Positions 13,925 to 24,876 of a stretch of DNA of 64,000 nt are shown in pieces. A program made the position numbers and the translations under genes. Location of the stretch: the NCBI RefSeq assembly GCF_024713975.1, contig NC_091114.1:4436001-4500000 (forward strand). Reading direction: 5' to 3'. Numbering within the stretch: the stretch's first letter is position 1; each line of letters starts with the position of its first letter. The notes beneath the pieces were generated by a model. The model saw only the letters and a program-made list of their open reading frames with translations, was not told the DNA's origin and searched no databases. This DNA is from Paralichthys olivaceus (taxonomy: Eukaryota; Chordata; Actinopteri; Pleuronectiformes; Paralichthyidae).

Positions 13925-14215
13925 TTTAGAGCAGTAAGGGAAATGTCCCATTCAGATGTGTTCAGGGAATCTGATATCAACCTGATTAAGAAAATAATCT
14001 GAATAAGACACTGCCATGTAAACAGGATTCATACTCAGAATAAGCAACAATTGAATTAAGACGTGGAGTATTCTGACTTTAGTAGCCTGATGTCTTAATC
14101 GCAGGATAACCTCCTGTTGGAGTTTTGACATTGACATATGGCAGTTACTAATGTATCCCCTGGGTTTAAATAAGACAGAATAAAAAGTTTTAGCTTTTGC
14201 AAATGAGAAAGTAAA
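13925..14215. mobile_element. Probable non-autonomous DNA element relic
   Basis: Contains GAATAAGACACTGCCATGTAAACAGG and related phrases that resemble 49140-49330 (GGAATATTGGTGACCATGTAAAC). The CATGTAAAC word with alternating AATAAG/TTAAG blocks is typical of a dispersed teleost element. Boundaries are approximate. Confidence 0.35.
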
Positions 14216-14380
14216 CACAATTTCACAATTTCAACTATTTCAGGTTGGGGTTTTAAAAATAACTTCAGAGTGTTGTTGGCATAGTGGACGTAGTGACATG
14301 AGTCATAATCTATTCTCTGTAACTTGTAAACAGGAATATAAATGGAATATTCTATTAGCAAATCATGTGGACACCAGAAT

Positions 14381-14747
14381 AAAGATTCAGTGTGTAGAGT
14401 TTAGTGATATCTAGTGGTGAAGTTGCATATTGCAGCTGAATACCCGTCACCTCACCCTCCCCTTTCAAACATAAGAGAACCTGTGGTACCTTTTAGTTGT
14501 TATAAAAACTCAATAGGTGTTTGGCTTATCCAGTCTGAGCTACTGTAAAAAACATGGTGGCCTCTGTAGAGAGGATCCTATCGATGTAAATATATTATTT
14601 CAATTTAAAAGGACCATTCTAGTATAAAGAAAACAACAATTTGTACAATTTAGATGAAACACACTAGTAAAAAAAATCACTAGGATTATTTCATATGGAA
14701 TTTCTGCTAATAAATCCATTTCAGCTACATCTAACACACTGAACCTT
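14381..14747 (+). mobile_element. MITE-like element with terminal inverted repeats
   Basis: The left end reads AAAGATTCAGTGTGTAGA and the right end, on the opposite strand, reads AAGGTTCAGTGTGTTAGA, giving about 18-bp inverted termini with few mismatches. The inside has no coding potential and contains the phrase GTGATATCTAGTGGTGAAGTTGC. Length is about 367 bp. This fits a non-autonomous DNA transposon; I recognise the pattern as common in percomorph genomes. Confidence 0.65.
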
Positions 14748-14811
14748 AAAAATAATGTCCTATTCAGAATAAGGTCAAATGTAAATGTTTGGAAAAAATT
14801 GAAAGAAATGT

Positions 14812-14990
14812 TCCTGGATCTGCCCCCTGATCCGAATCCACACCGAAATGTAATTTGTTCCTTTTTGACCCACATACCACATCATTCATAATAACCTACA
14901 CAATGGTTTGTGCATAATCCTGTTTATTAATAGGGAAACCAATGCAGATTCAATCTCATTGGCGGAGGTAATGCGATTGTGACATGATGG
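14812..14990 (+). mobile_element. Interspersed repeat, copy 2
   Basis: Carries TGGATCTGCCCCCTGATCC, TTTTTGACCCACATACC, GCATAATCCTG and GGCGGAGGTAATGCG in the order seen in the 2945-3280 copy. Lies just downstream of the MITE ending at 14747. Confidence 0.6.
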
Positions 14991-16159
14991 TGGTGTTTAA
15001 CTATTGCATTTCCAGAAACCATGAAGTGGGCTTAATTGCAAAAACTGGCAACTGTAATAAGAGAATGTTGGAAACTTTAGAAGAAGAAGCCAAAATGTCC
15101 TTTTGAGTCCCTTGTTGACTGGACCCTACACAGTGTATCTTCAGAGAAAAGTCCACAAACAGTTAAAGCCTCCGCTGGTGCTGGTCTGAAGCAGAGCTGC
15201 TGTGAAAGCTTTCTTGACCATGTTGCCCGAGTCACTTCCACATTGAGCGCAAATCAAGAGTCAGTTGAGACATCAAAGTCCGACCCTGCGAGGCCTCATC
15301 AAAGCAGAGACGAGACAGATCTGTGCCTCACCTCACAGAAGCATGTCTCCTCCTAATGTGAAAGTGACAACTTGTCTGCTCCGCTTACTGCAAAATGGAG
15401 GAGTAAATTTCGCTGCGAGCAGGTGGGGTCGCAGGGAAAGTAGAGAAATGCCTATCAATTAGCTCCACCTTGTCAGATTTGCACTGAAAGGTCCAGAGAG
15501 ACAGGAAATGAAAAGGAGATTTGAGTGTGTGCACATGTGTGCAACAAAGGGAAAAAAATGAGAAAAAAAGATTTTGTATGTTACGTACATGAGGATGACT
15601 GCAGCTGCCAGCAGAAAGAAACACACTCTCCCAATCTTACTGTTGCTTTTTATTTTACTGCCCTGTTACATTACAAACAGCTGCACCTGTAATACTGCAA
15701 CATGGCGGATCCCCATCAAATCCCCGTGGGTCACAGGTCACATGTTGGGCCTGTCATTTCCACATACACTGCTGCAGCGATATCAGCGAAATCACCGTTG
15801 TTGCATTGCATTACTTTGGGGCCGGTGTGTTTTCTGTGTAGTCTCTGTCACCTGTTTTAGTTTCTAATCATAAGTTAAGTATATTTTTGTATTATTTATA
15901 TATAAGATACAACACTTTGCCTTTAAAATTCTAGATTGATTGAAATGATGACATATTTGAATCATTATGGATGGACAGACGGAGAGTGCAACAAAACTAC
16001 AAACCAAGAAACAGAAGTCTATAGTTTGATATAGCTGATCGACTGTCTGAGTTCAACAACCAGGGGCTGACTAACCTTCTGTTTGATAAGCTTTTTTGAA
16101 ATTGCCCTTGGTCACATGTGTCTCTTTCACCTTTAACTTCAACTCAACCAAACTACCAC

Positions 16160-16312
16160 CGGCGTCAAACCCCTTCTCTGAATCCGATTGGTCGGCTGTG
16201 AGAGTGGTCGTTCGTACTGACTTCCTATTGGCTCAAACCGCACGCTCGCTGCCAGCGGGGTTGTGTGTCGCATCAACGTGTGTCAGAAGGAGTCTTACCT
16301 GCTGTCGGGGAA
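16160..16312 (+). promoter_or_regulatory. grpel1: grpel1 promoter with two inverted CCAAT boxes
   Basis: ATTGG at 16187-16191 and again at 16227-16231, exactly 40 bp apart (about four helical turns), in CpG-rich sequence 80-125 bp upstream of the ATG. Paired NF-Y sites of this kind are typical of housekeeping promoters. No TATA box is seen. Confidence 0.55.
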
Positions 16313-16380
16313 ATGGCGAGCTGGTGTGTGCGAGCGGTGAGACAGAGCTACTCTCTGGTAGCCTCGCCCGCGTTGATACG
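16313..16380 (+). CDS. grpel1: grpel1 coding exon 1
   Basis: Encodes residues 1-22 and two bases of Arg23, the start of the presequence (MASWCVRAVRQSYSLV). The donor is GTGAGT at 16381. AAATGG at the start gives a good Kozak context. Confidence 0.93.
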
Positions 16381-18371
16381 GTGAGTGGCGTTTGTTTTGC
16401 TAGCTTTTACAGAAAGGGTGAGGTTACCCCGCTCGGGCGGTGCTAAAGCCCTGTTGTGTTCTGCCTGTGCCCGGCTAGCAGCGTTAGCTTACCTAACGGA
16501 CCGTGGTCCTTAATGTGGATAAACACACACTTAGACAAACCATAGAGACACGTGTGTCTGTCTGTGTCTCTGTGTGTGTGTGTGGAGGACATGGCTAAGA
16601 CACAGCAGGGCAGTGTATGCTAGCTGTTAGCATGTCACTGTGAGAACCGGAGGATGACATAAGGCGACATACCCATAATGCTGTAGAGGGATGTTAGTTC
16701 ATGCTAAGCTAATGTTCAGGCTGTGCGTTTTGTGGCGTTTAACCTTGTGTGTGTGTGTTTACATATGTTAAGTGTTTTTTGGTGAAGGAATGAATTCCCA
16801 ACCAAACTCCATGCACAAAGTCACGCATTTAACGTTTCCTGTCACCAGTAACGAAACCTTTTCCTCTTGCCTGGTGTGTCATAAGAGTTCAAGTGAACAA
16901 AGCGTGAATGGAGTTTGGCTGAATGTTTCCCCACTCATCCATCTTTTAGAGAGACGATGTCATGAAGTGACATATGCTGAGATCAGCCACTAAGTAGGAT
17001 GATTGCAAGCCAACACTTGACTATTGAATGACATTCAGGGTAGTTAGTTGCATAACATTCTTATTTGTTGTCTGATCCCATCAACTAGCAGACCTGTACT
17101 GAAGACCAACCTAATCTGACTCCTGGAAAAGTTTAGATAACATGCACAGCACAGACAGTATCTAAAATCTCTCAGGTGTTCAGATACTGGATGTTAAAGG
17201 AGATGTCATAGAACTCTACCTCAGCCTTTTTCCTCTGGGAAATAAAACATCTTCAGTAACAACGACGCTAACCATGCAGAGATTCTAGATGCTGTAGATG
17301 TGAAGTTAATCTATTTTACTGTTGCCCAGTATCGTCATATAGAAGCTGAAGTGGCACCATGCAGAGATACTTGATATACTTACATGAGAGGTTACGCAAT
17401 TGAATATTGGTGCAGAGTGTAATTAGGTGAGGTGGCAGCCAACAGCTCTAGACTAACGACGTATTCTGTGACTTTTTCCACAACAGAGGGTCTCCACGAT
17501 ATTTATGTGCGGCCACTCAGCAGAGGAGTGGCCCCGGGTCGGAGGAGGAGGCTGAGAAGCCGGAGCAGGGTGCAGCAGAGAAAGCCCTGACGGAGGAGAA
17601 GTCCCTGCTGGAGGAGCAGCTCAAGGAAATGACAGTAAGTCTGAAACTGAGACAAGAAAGTTTGGCCTTTGGTCCTGAGAGCTGATTTTTAAACTTTGCA
17701 TTTCTGCCATGCTTCCCAGGATAAGTACAAGCGGGCCTTAGCTGACACAGAGAACCTCAGGACACGGAGTCAGAAGATGATAGAGGATGCTAAATTATAC
17801 GGTAAATTCTTCCTTCATTTAAGCTTGCTAACAGTTAACCCAAGATTTCACCATAACAATCTCCCGCAGCAATGAATCCTATTTTTCTACATAAATAAAT
17901 TCTATTGCAGCTGCATGCATGTAGTCCAACCACTAGATGTCAACATCTAGCATTACTTCATTGTGTCCGAGTGACAGACAACTTGTATTTGCATTGCTGA
18001 GTAATGTTTTCGTTCAATCACCAGGGATCCAGGGCTTCTGCAAGGACCTGCTGGAAGTGGCCGACATCTTGGAGAAGGCCACGGAGAGCGTGCCCAAGGA
18101 GGAGGTGACGAGCAACAACCCTCACCTGAAGAACCTGTACGACGGCCTGGTGATGACTGAGGTCCAGATCCAGAAAGTGTTCACCAAGCACGGCCTGGTC
18201 AAGCTCAACCCCGAGGGCCAGAAGTTCGACCCCTACGAGCACGAGGCCCTCTTCCACGCCCCTGTCGAGGGCAAGGAGCCGGGCACTGTCGCCTTAGTGA
18301 CCAAAGTGGGCTATAAGATTCACGGACGCACCCTCAGGCCAGCGTTGGTGGGTGTGGCCAAAGCCCCCTAG
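16313..18371 (+). CDS. grpel1: GrpE-like 1, mitochondrial (4 exons)
   Basis: Nucleotide exchange factor for mitochondrial Hsp70 (HSPA9) in the matrix, needed for import by the TIM23/PAM motor and for folding. Coding exons are 16313-16380, 17487-17634, 17720-17801 and 18025-18371, total 645 nt and 214 aa (human is 217). All introns are GT-AG and the phases (2, 0, 1) close without a break. Residues 1-35 are rich in Arg and Ser with almost no acid, a mitochondrial presequence. An acidic segment follows, then a long coiled coil (about 55-110, including KYKRALADTENLR) and the C-terminal GrpE beta domain ending in GRTLRPALVGVAKAP. It converges on tada2b. Candidate poly(A) signals are AATAAA at 18794, 19000 and 19089. 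Confidence 0.96.
17487..17634 (+). CDS. grpel1: grpel1 coding exon 2
   Basis: Residues 23-72: the end of the presequence, an acidic linker and the start of the coiled coil (EEQLKEMT). Acceptor CAACAG, donor GTAAGT. Confidence 0.95.
17720..17801 (+). CDS. grpel1: grpel1 coding exon 3
   Basis: Residues 73-99 plus one base of Gly100; long helix DKYKRALADTENLR. Acceptor TTCCCAG, donor GTAAAT. Confidence 0.95.
18025..18371 (+). CDS. grpel1: grpel1 coding exon 4
   Basis: Residues 100-214 and the TAG stop at 18369-18371; the rest of the helical bundle and the beta domain that contacts the Hsp70 nucleotide-binding lobe. Acceptor ATCACCAG. Confidence 0.96.
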
Positions 18372-21300
18372 AAATGCTTGGGGAACTGTGACAAAGTGGG
18401 ATATGTTTTGTTGCCTGGGTGACGGATGACCTCAGGTACAGTCGACTGGCGAAGGCACACCGCCACCCTTTTCCCTGTCCTCACTACCCCTCCACCCTAA
18501 GGTGCCTCGGAGAGATGGGAATCCAGCTGAAACGAACCTTGTATCGGGACAAAAACCATGTTGTTAACACTTTGTCAAGCACGGGACAGTTTTTACTGTA
18601 AAATGTCAGTTAGTCATCAGTCATGTGTCATTTCAGGCAGTTTCCGTCAGATCATTAAAGTAATGTACCTGATCGTGAACCCCTTAAAATTGAAGATTTT
18701 TTGGGGGGGTGACATATGGTGCAAAATACATCCACAAATTGAGTCTGAACTGCTGGTATCATTCCAGACTTTTGTTTCTGAGTTGATTGTGTGAATAAAA
18801 TGAGAAACAGTACTTAAGGATATGAAGAAAGGTGGAAGTTTTACTGTGTACTGACGTAGGCCTTCCTCAGCATTTACATGGAAGACATCTCTGGTTCATT
18901 AGGATGTGATCAGGCCCCCGTAAGCCAGCCTCAGTTACAGTAATGCCCCTGTGTCTCGTTTGGCAGGAATGAAACAGTCACATATCTATAAACCAATAGA
19001 ATAAAGAAGAGTTTTGACCAGTTTGTCCAGACTGTCACAGTATCACAATAATCTGAAAGACTTGTTCCTTTTACACATTTTATCTTCAAATAAATGAAAC
19101 ATCATAAGCTCTTGATCATATTCATTGTGTCTTCAAGTGAAACAATCAGCCTCTACCTGCCATTAGTAGAAGTACTTCACATGACAGTGGACTCGTTTTA
19201 CTCACATTAAAGAATAAGGGTGTTGATAAATACACCAACTACAAATTCCATGAGTTCCAAATGTCCAAGTTAATTAAATTATGCACAAACCAACTGTCGG
19301 TTTGTATTTTTTTGATTTACTGTAATCAAATTACTCGGTACAGGTCATGTCTACTGTACTGTTTGCCCTTCTAACTGAAAACTGAAATTTCTATGATAAA
19401 ATTTCTTTCAAACATCATAACCAATGTGACCTCATCAAAAGTCCTCGACTACAATGTGTTGAAGATGAAACAGGACCATTTAGAATAATAAAGTAGTGGC
19501 ACTTTTAATAAATCTCCATACAAACCTCGTCGTGTGCGACAACAAGGTGACGGGTCACTAACACACCTCAACAGTATCAGACCTGTAACATGACCAAACG
19601 CCATCACGATACCAAAAGCCTCAGAAAATCATTCTTTTGTCATCTGATTTTTTTTAATTACAAAAAACTATAAAAAAAAATTTCAATGACAAAAATACTG
19701 TACATTTCACAGGTCAGTAATTATACTTTCTTTTTTTTTTTCAATGTATCTTACAAACGTATTTACAGTTGGTGACATAAAGTGAGCGACCCCCTCCCCA
19801 CCCTCCACCCATACAAAAGTCATCGTTCCCTCCAATGGGAACAACAAGAATCTGACGGCCATATTTTCCTTTTGAGACATTTACGCCACAACACTTTGGA
19901 ACATTCGGGAGCACAGACAGAATGACACCGGCAAAATCTGGAGAAGAGAAAAATGACAAAGCATCAGATAGCTTCAGCTGCCAATGTCGTCGCTGTCAAC
20001 GTTGTTACAGGAGGGATATTAGCATCGCCTCTCTGACACACTGAGTCAGACGGACTGTTGGCCCTATGAGCCGACCCCTGAACAAAACAAGCTTATGTCT
20101 TATTTTAACAATACAATGCTTCAACCAACCCGTGACAGTCGACTAATACATCTAAACACAACATGTTTGAAATGGGTCTAAGTCTAAAAATGAATCACTA
20201 TGACGGTTTTTCTATTGAATTGTCAGTGTGTTGCTGCGTGGTTCTACTGCAAAGAGAAATCCAAAAGATACGTTTTTCTTAGTGTCAACAAACCAAGCAA
20301 AACAAAAATTTTTCTTAAAATTCATCGAGCCTGTGTGCAAATGTACATTTTCTTAAAACAGCTGTAGTTTTTATTCCCACGATATAATTTTTTTTGGCAA
20401 ATGACTTTGAGGACTATTTCCCGTGGCGGATTAATACACATTTGGTGTCAAAGCTATCCATCCGTTCTACTGCTTATCCTTTGGGGGTTGCTGGGGGGGG
20501 GGGTTGGAGTTGTACTGATGCTAGCAAGTTTAGTAATTGTTGGATGAATGGATAGTTTTGTGGAGGAACGAAATCAGGCTTTATAGTTAGTCAGTGGGAC
20601 ACATGTGTTCTCATGGGCCCTGTTCACACCTGGTACATCCATCCTGAGAGTTCTGATCACAAGTGGTCAGCCCCAACCTCTCCTGTTCACACCTCGTATT
20701 AGAACGCGCCCCGAAATGTTTCCTGTGAGCTCTTGTGATCCTTTCTGTTAGCCAAGGTGCTGTTTCGACCAGTGTGCATTTACAGATGTGTCCCTTGTCA
20801 TTGCAATTGTGTGAATCTTTGAGATAGAGAGAGAGAGAGAGCTTTATGATGAATTTGACCAAATGTGGAGTTTCATTTGTGAGGCTGAAATAGATTTGTG
20901 GCCCCAAATAGATGTTTTTTGATCAGCTTGTCACCATTAGTAAATTACAGTAGAGCACTAGGGTTAGGAATAAGAAAAAAGTCAGAAGAAATTTTCAGAT
21001 TAAAGTCAAAATGTCAAAAATAAAGTTGAAATGTCAAGAACAGTCTCTGGCAGCTGCTTGTGGAGTTTCTCCCCCTGAACAGACTACATCTAAAATCTAA
21101 TAATGATTATCACACTGTGTTTATGGCTAAAAGAAAAATAATTTCCCTGTTACTAAAACTCATCCTGAAGCCGGCTCATCCAGGTAAGGTGTTTTTAAGA
21201 GGCAGTCAGATGCTTTTGATTTATTCTTAAAGTTCGACTATAATCTTGAAATGAACATTCGTTATCAAAACACAAAATGGATTTTCTTAAGCCAGGTCCT

Positions 21301-22331
21301 AATGCTCTCCTGTAGTGCATGGCTCATACATGAAGTTCCCAGTATTTCAGTTTTTCTCTGTGTTACTGAGCTTAGTTGGAAAAATGTAACTGTCAGGATT
21401 TGACATTCACAATCTGAATAAATAATACCTAGAGATTTCTTTTTTAAAATACAAATATAATATGAATGAATATTTGTTTCTCAGGAACCATTTGCACTGA
21501 GTGGGAAGTTTTGCGTTTGAAAAGAAAGAATTTGACAGCGCTCTCTGATGGACAGACTCTGTAATGCAACACTGACCTCCACATTATCTCCTCTGATATC
21601 TTTGGCACTTATTGTTTACTCACTGGCCAACCCCCCCCATACCGATACTTAAGCAATCTTTGATAAGGTTTTTTTAGCTTCATGCTAATGCATTTGTTGA
21701 GGCATGATACTAACAAACAACGACGATCTGCTTTTTCTTTTCCTTCCCTTGTCGCCATTAAGAAAGAAACGGGACTAAAAAAAACGACAGCTTCTGGGAA
21801 ATGAAGTCCTTAAAAGTATCAGACAGCTCTACTTCTTGTGGGAAAGTTACCGAATCCAGCTTTCACTGATGAAACAGGAAACAAAGTTGACAGGAATCAC
21901 AAACCACAATGGTGATTATTTTAAACGTAGGTGTGAAACGCTCCACTTCCAGCAGATGTAAAGTTAGATTTTAAATACATCTCCTTAGGCATCTTAAATG
22001 AAGCTGTTGCAATAACACTTCAGTATCTCCATAACTACATTATGTTTGTTAGCAGGGTCAATATCATCGTGTAATAACAATATGGACACAAACCTACTGT
22101 GAACCCACAGATTCATATTCAACCCGTCCCTTTCCAAATGCAAAAATAAAGGCTTATTTTTCTTCCCAGCCTTGGTATGAAAATAAGTGTTTTTCCCAGC
22201 ATCCTCCTTCTTTGCAATGTACATATTCACAAAGTCACCTTTGAATAAAAAAATGGTGAATCCCAGTAGTTTTGTTCGGCCTCCACAGTTTATATCCAAT
22301 CAGCTATCAGCTGCCTGACCAAAGGAATATG
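18372..22331. other. Convergent 3' regions of grpel1 and tada2b
   Basis: No coding sequence is supported. The left part (to about 19.1 kb) is probably grpel1 3' UTR, with AATAAA at 18794, 19000 and 19089. The right part is probably tada2b 3' UTR on the minus strand; possible minus-strand signals are ATTAAA at 19653-19658 and AATAAA at 21220-21225, and I cannot choose between them. A degraded inverted-repeat element lies near 20614-20760, a GA tract near 20825, and a TCCATCCGTTCTACTGC fragment of a common fish repeat at about 20457. Confidence 0.5.
20614..20760. mobile_element. Degraded copy of the 43.6-kb inverted-repeat element
   Basis: GGCCCTGTTCACACCTGGTA, CATCCATCCTGAGAG and TGATCACAAGTGG closely follow the left end of the element at 43618. 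A CTCTTGTGATC phrase near 20735 may be the remnant of the opposite arm. Confidence 0.5.
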
Positions 22332-23543
22332 CTAGGAGGCGTCTCGGGATATCCAGCCGCTTTCTGTGAGGAAGGTGAGGATGCGCTTCTTGAGGACTTT
22401 GTCCAGGTAGCTGGGCAGTCGGCTCTTGGCGGGGATGCCTTGCCGTTTCTGCAGGTGATCTTTGATGATGATGGTTTTGACAGTCAGGTAGCGCGCTGGG
22501 CTGAGGTTGAGAGAGTTGCACAGGACCTTCTCTCTGTCCGACAGCAGCTCAAAGCCTGTCAGATTCTCGATGGCAGCAAACTCGCCATCTTTGCCTTCTT
22601 CTTTGATTCCGCCTCCTACCCCTAACCCTCCAGCAATGCCTCCTCCCCCTCCAGCTCCACCTCCGAGCCCCATCCCCGAGCCAAGCCCGCCTCCTCCTCC
22701 GCTGCCCCGTTTGGAGGTGACCACACTTTTGTTCTCTTTGCGCTTTTCCCGTTTGTGGCGTGCGGCTTCATACTCGGCGGACTCTTCCAGGCGGGTGATG
22801 CCGTTTCGACGGTAGCGCTGCAGCTCACGCACCTTGGCCCTCAGCCCGCGCTCTTTATGCATGTTCTCGAAGAAGTCTTCAAACTCCCGATGGGCCATGA
22901 ACTGGCACAGCCCCCGCAGCCTCACTCGCTGCTCCTTCTCTTCCTTGGTGATCTTTCTTTTGGGTGTACTTGGAACGGAGCCTGATCCTGCTGCAGTTGC
23001 CAAACCTGATCCGATCGTGCCACCGCCAGCTCCCGCCCCGCCCACACCACTAGCAGTGCCCACAACTCCTTGTGCTCCTGGTTTCTCCTTCTCCTTGTCT
23101 TTCTTGTCTCGGCCGAGGAACACAGGCACCAGGTTGTAGTCTCGGGCAATGTTCTTACGTCTCTGTCGTTCTCGGAGCTTCCGCACATACATGTCCACGT
23201 GGGCACGTTTCATCTCAATTTCCACGTCCTCGTCGTCGTAGTTCACGGAGAGGCCGCTTATGAGCTTCTCTGCGTCCTGGTCATATTCAATCTCATAATC
23301 GTCACGCAGAGGCATGTAGCCCAGCTGCTGCTGCTCAGCCAGGGTGATATCCAGTGGGGGGAGAGGGGTGGTCAGGCTGGGCGACAGGGGACCCCCACTT
23401 GGGCAGGTGTGGTCGGTTACCCGGTTGGGAATATTGTCAGGGATGCAGGCCTTACCCAGGTTTCCGTGGATGTACATGGTGACATAGTGTTCCATGACTT
23501 CCTGAGGGGTACGTGATGCTCCAACATGAGCGGCCATGTCCTC
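22332..23543 (-). CDS. tada2b: tada2b coding exon 2 (SANT end to SWIRM)
   Basis: Residues 91-493. The acceptor is CTTTCAG just before GAGGACATGGCC (E-D-M-A). One large exon carries the rest of the protein, including both low-complexity inserts. Confidence 0.96.
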   Translation of the reverse strand, partial: EDMAAHVGASRTPQEVMEHYVTMYIHGNLGKACIPDNIPNRVTDHTCPSGGPLSPSLTTPLPPLDITLAEQQQLGYMPLRDDYEIEYDQDAEKLISGLSVNYDDEDVEIEMKRAHVDMYVRKLRERQRRKNIARDYNLVPVFLGRDKKDKEKEKPGAQGVVGTASGVGGAGAGGGTIGSGLATAAGSGSVPSTPKRKITKEEKEQRVRLRGLCQFMAHREFEDFFENMHKERGLRAKVRELQRYRRNGITRLEESAEYEAARHKREKRKENKSVVTSKRGSGGGGGLGSGMGLGGGAGGGGGIAGGLGVGGGIKEEGKDGEFAAIENLTGFELLSDREKVLCNSLNLSPARYLTVKTIIIKDHLQKRQGIPAKSRLPSYLDKVLKKRILTFLTESGWISRDAS

Positions 23544-24876
23544 CTGAAAGATGAAAAAAGGTTGGTATTAGTAAGGATAGAAAGTTTATGAAAGTTTCAC
23601 CTGGTGAAAGTCTAACCCTGGTCAGAGAGAGGATCAGCTATCTGCGGAGCGTTCAGGCGAGCCAGCCAGAGGCAGGGCGTTATTGTAAATTCTGCTGCGG
23701 AGATCATGTGTTTTTGTTTACAGCACAAATCATATATTTGTTGTCTTTTTGTCTTGCATCTGTCACATGTCAGAAATGTTATCAACCCCCCTACTTGCTC
23801 CCGGTGAATCCTACGGAGGATTTCCTGCCGTGTTCTCACATTAGCTCCCCCGGACTTTACACAAGGGGACTGGCCAGAGAAAGTCTGCAGAAAGTCTGGA
23901 GGCTCTTTCTCTCTGACTTTTGCGTTCACTCATACGGTCCCTCCAGAGAATACCGGAGGGGACCTCCGTAGTTCAGCGCATGTCTAAAGGCAACTTATGG
24001 CTCAGGCATGGGCGAGAAAGATTTCTGCAGTAGCTGACTGAGCCAACACAGCGAGGACTGGACTGGTTTCCTATGAGTCTCTCACTCATGCAAACTTTAC
24101 TTCCAGAACTTCCACCTCATTATCAATAAAGCTCGATTATGGCCCTGGACCAGACTCTGTGCATTATAAAAACAATATCATAATGACTTTATATATACAG
24201 CACTTCTCCAAACAAGGTTACAAAGCGCTTCACAAAAATCTGTGGCAAAAATGCAATGAACTAAAGTAAAAGGCAAATCAATCCAGTTGATTTTCGTGCT
24301 GTATAACAATTTTCTATACTGTCTTTGACGTTGTACACATTGTTTTCTCTGTCGTCTGATCTTTGACATGTTACTGACGCCATGTTGGACTTTGAAAGAC
24401 ACTTTCCGAACCCACACTTCAGAGTTACAAGTGTCAGAGATGCTGTCCCACTCGTGTTTAACGTCCACTCGTCCAACTCGCGGGACAGGGTGGAAAGAAG
24501 ATGGACAGTCGGTAGTTCGCAGCATTGTCTCTAACTTTCAGCCCCTCTCAGATCTCCTATCGGACAAATGGAGAAACCTAATCGACTTAATTAAACAGTG
24601 ATGTACCCAGTTTCCAAACCCGTACTGCTCGATCGCATCGAGGAGCGACTGCTCTTCCCTGCTGGTCCATCCTCCCTCTGCCTCGGGACCCCAGAGGGAG
24701 AAGCGGCCGCCGTCGACCTGCTGGTAGCCGTGCCATCTCCGGTGGTTCCCGATCTCCGCCCCCGCCGAGAAGCACTCCGGGCACAGCTCGATATCGGGGC
24801 AGTCGGTGCAGCGGAGCCGCAGGTTGGTGACGTCCGCCAGGCAGTTCACGCAGTACTTCTTGCCCAGGTCGGCCAT
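22332..24876 (-). CDS. tada2b: Transcriptional adaptor 2-beta (2 exons)
   Basis: ADA2B adaptor that ties the GCN5/PCAF histone acetyltransferase to the SAGA-type coactivator complex in the nucleus. Exons are 24876-24607 (90 codons) and 23543-22332 (404 codons with stop); the protein is 493 aa, against about 420 in human. A ZZ zinc finger at the N-terminus shows Cys9, 12, 23, 26, 32, 35 and His45, 49. A SANT domain follows (about 65-118, EAEGGWTSREEQSLLDAIEQ, crossing the splice junction), and a SWIRM domain lies at the C-terminus (about 405-493, ending ESGWISRDAS). The extra length is two glycine/serine/alanine-rich inserts at about 245-284 and 370-404. An open extension upstream begins only with TTG, so the ATG giving MADLGKKYC is chosen. 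It is head-to-head with ccdc96. Confidence 0.97.
23544..24606 (-). other. tada2b: tada2b intron 1
   Basis: 1,063 bp. Contains a short SINE-tail-like fragment around 24185-24240 (ATATACAGCACTTCTCC, GGTTACAAAGCGCTTCAC). Nothing else is recognised. Confidence 0.6.
24607..24876 (-). CDS. tada2b: tada2b coding exon 1 (ZZ finger, start of SANT)
   Basis: Residues 1-90, phase 0 end after GFGNW. The donor is GTACAT, weak after GT. The exon has very high GC content. Confidence 0.95.

Larger units (their letters stand above)
701..16150. other. sorcs2-grpel1 intergenic region
   Basis: About 15 kb with no gene I can support; the open frames are short and do not resemble known proteins. It holds the (CA)n tract at 1694, repeat copies at 2945, 14381 and 14812, a consensus CTCF-like site at 4752, a minisatellite at 13549, and shorter CA tracts near 9445 and 12112. 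The intervals 4150-4400, 9800-10100 and 11170-11640 look like unique non-repeat sequence and could be regulatory, but nothing in the sequence proves it. Confidence 0.6.

Noticed and set aside
13525-13980. Overlapping minus-strand frames of Cys/Pro/Ser-rich repeats
   Set aside because: They follow the minisatellite periodicity in all three frames and match no known protein.
22507-23516. Plus-strand open frames rich in Pro or Leu across tada2b
   Set aside because: They are antisense shadows of the GC-rich tada2b exon 2; the minus-strand protein is clearly the conserved one.
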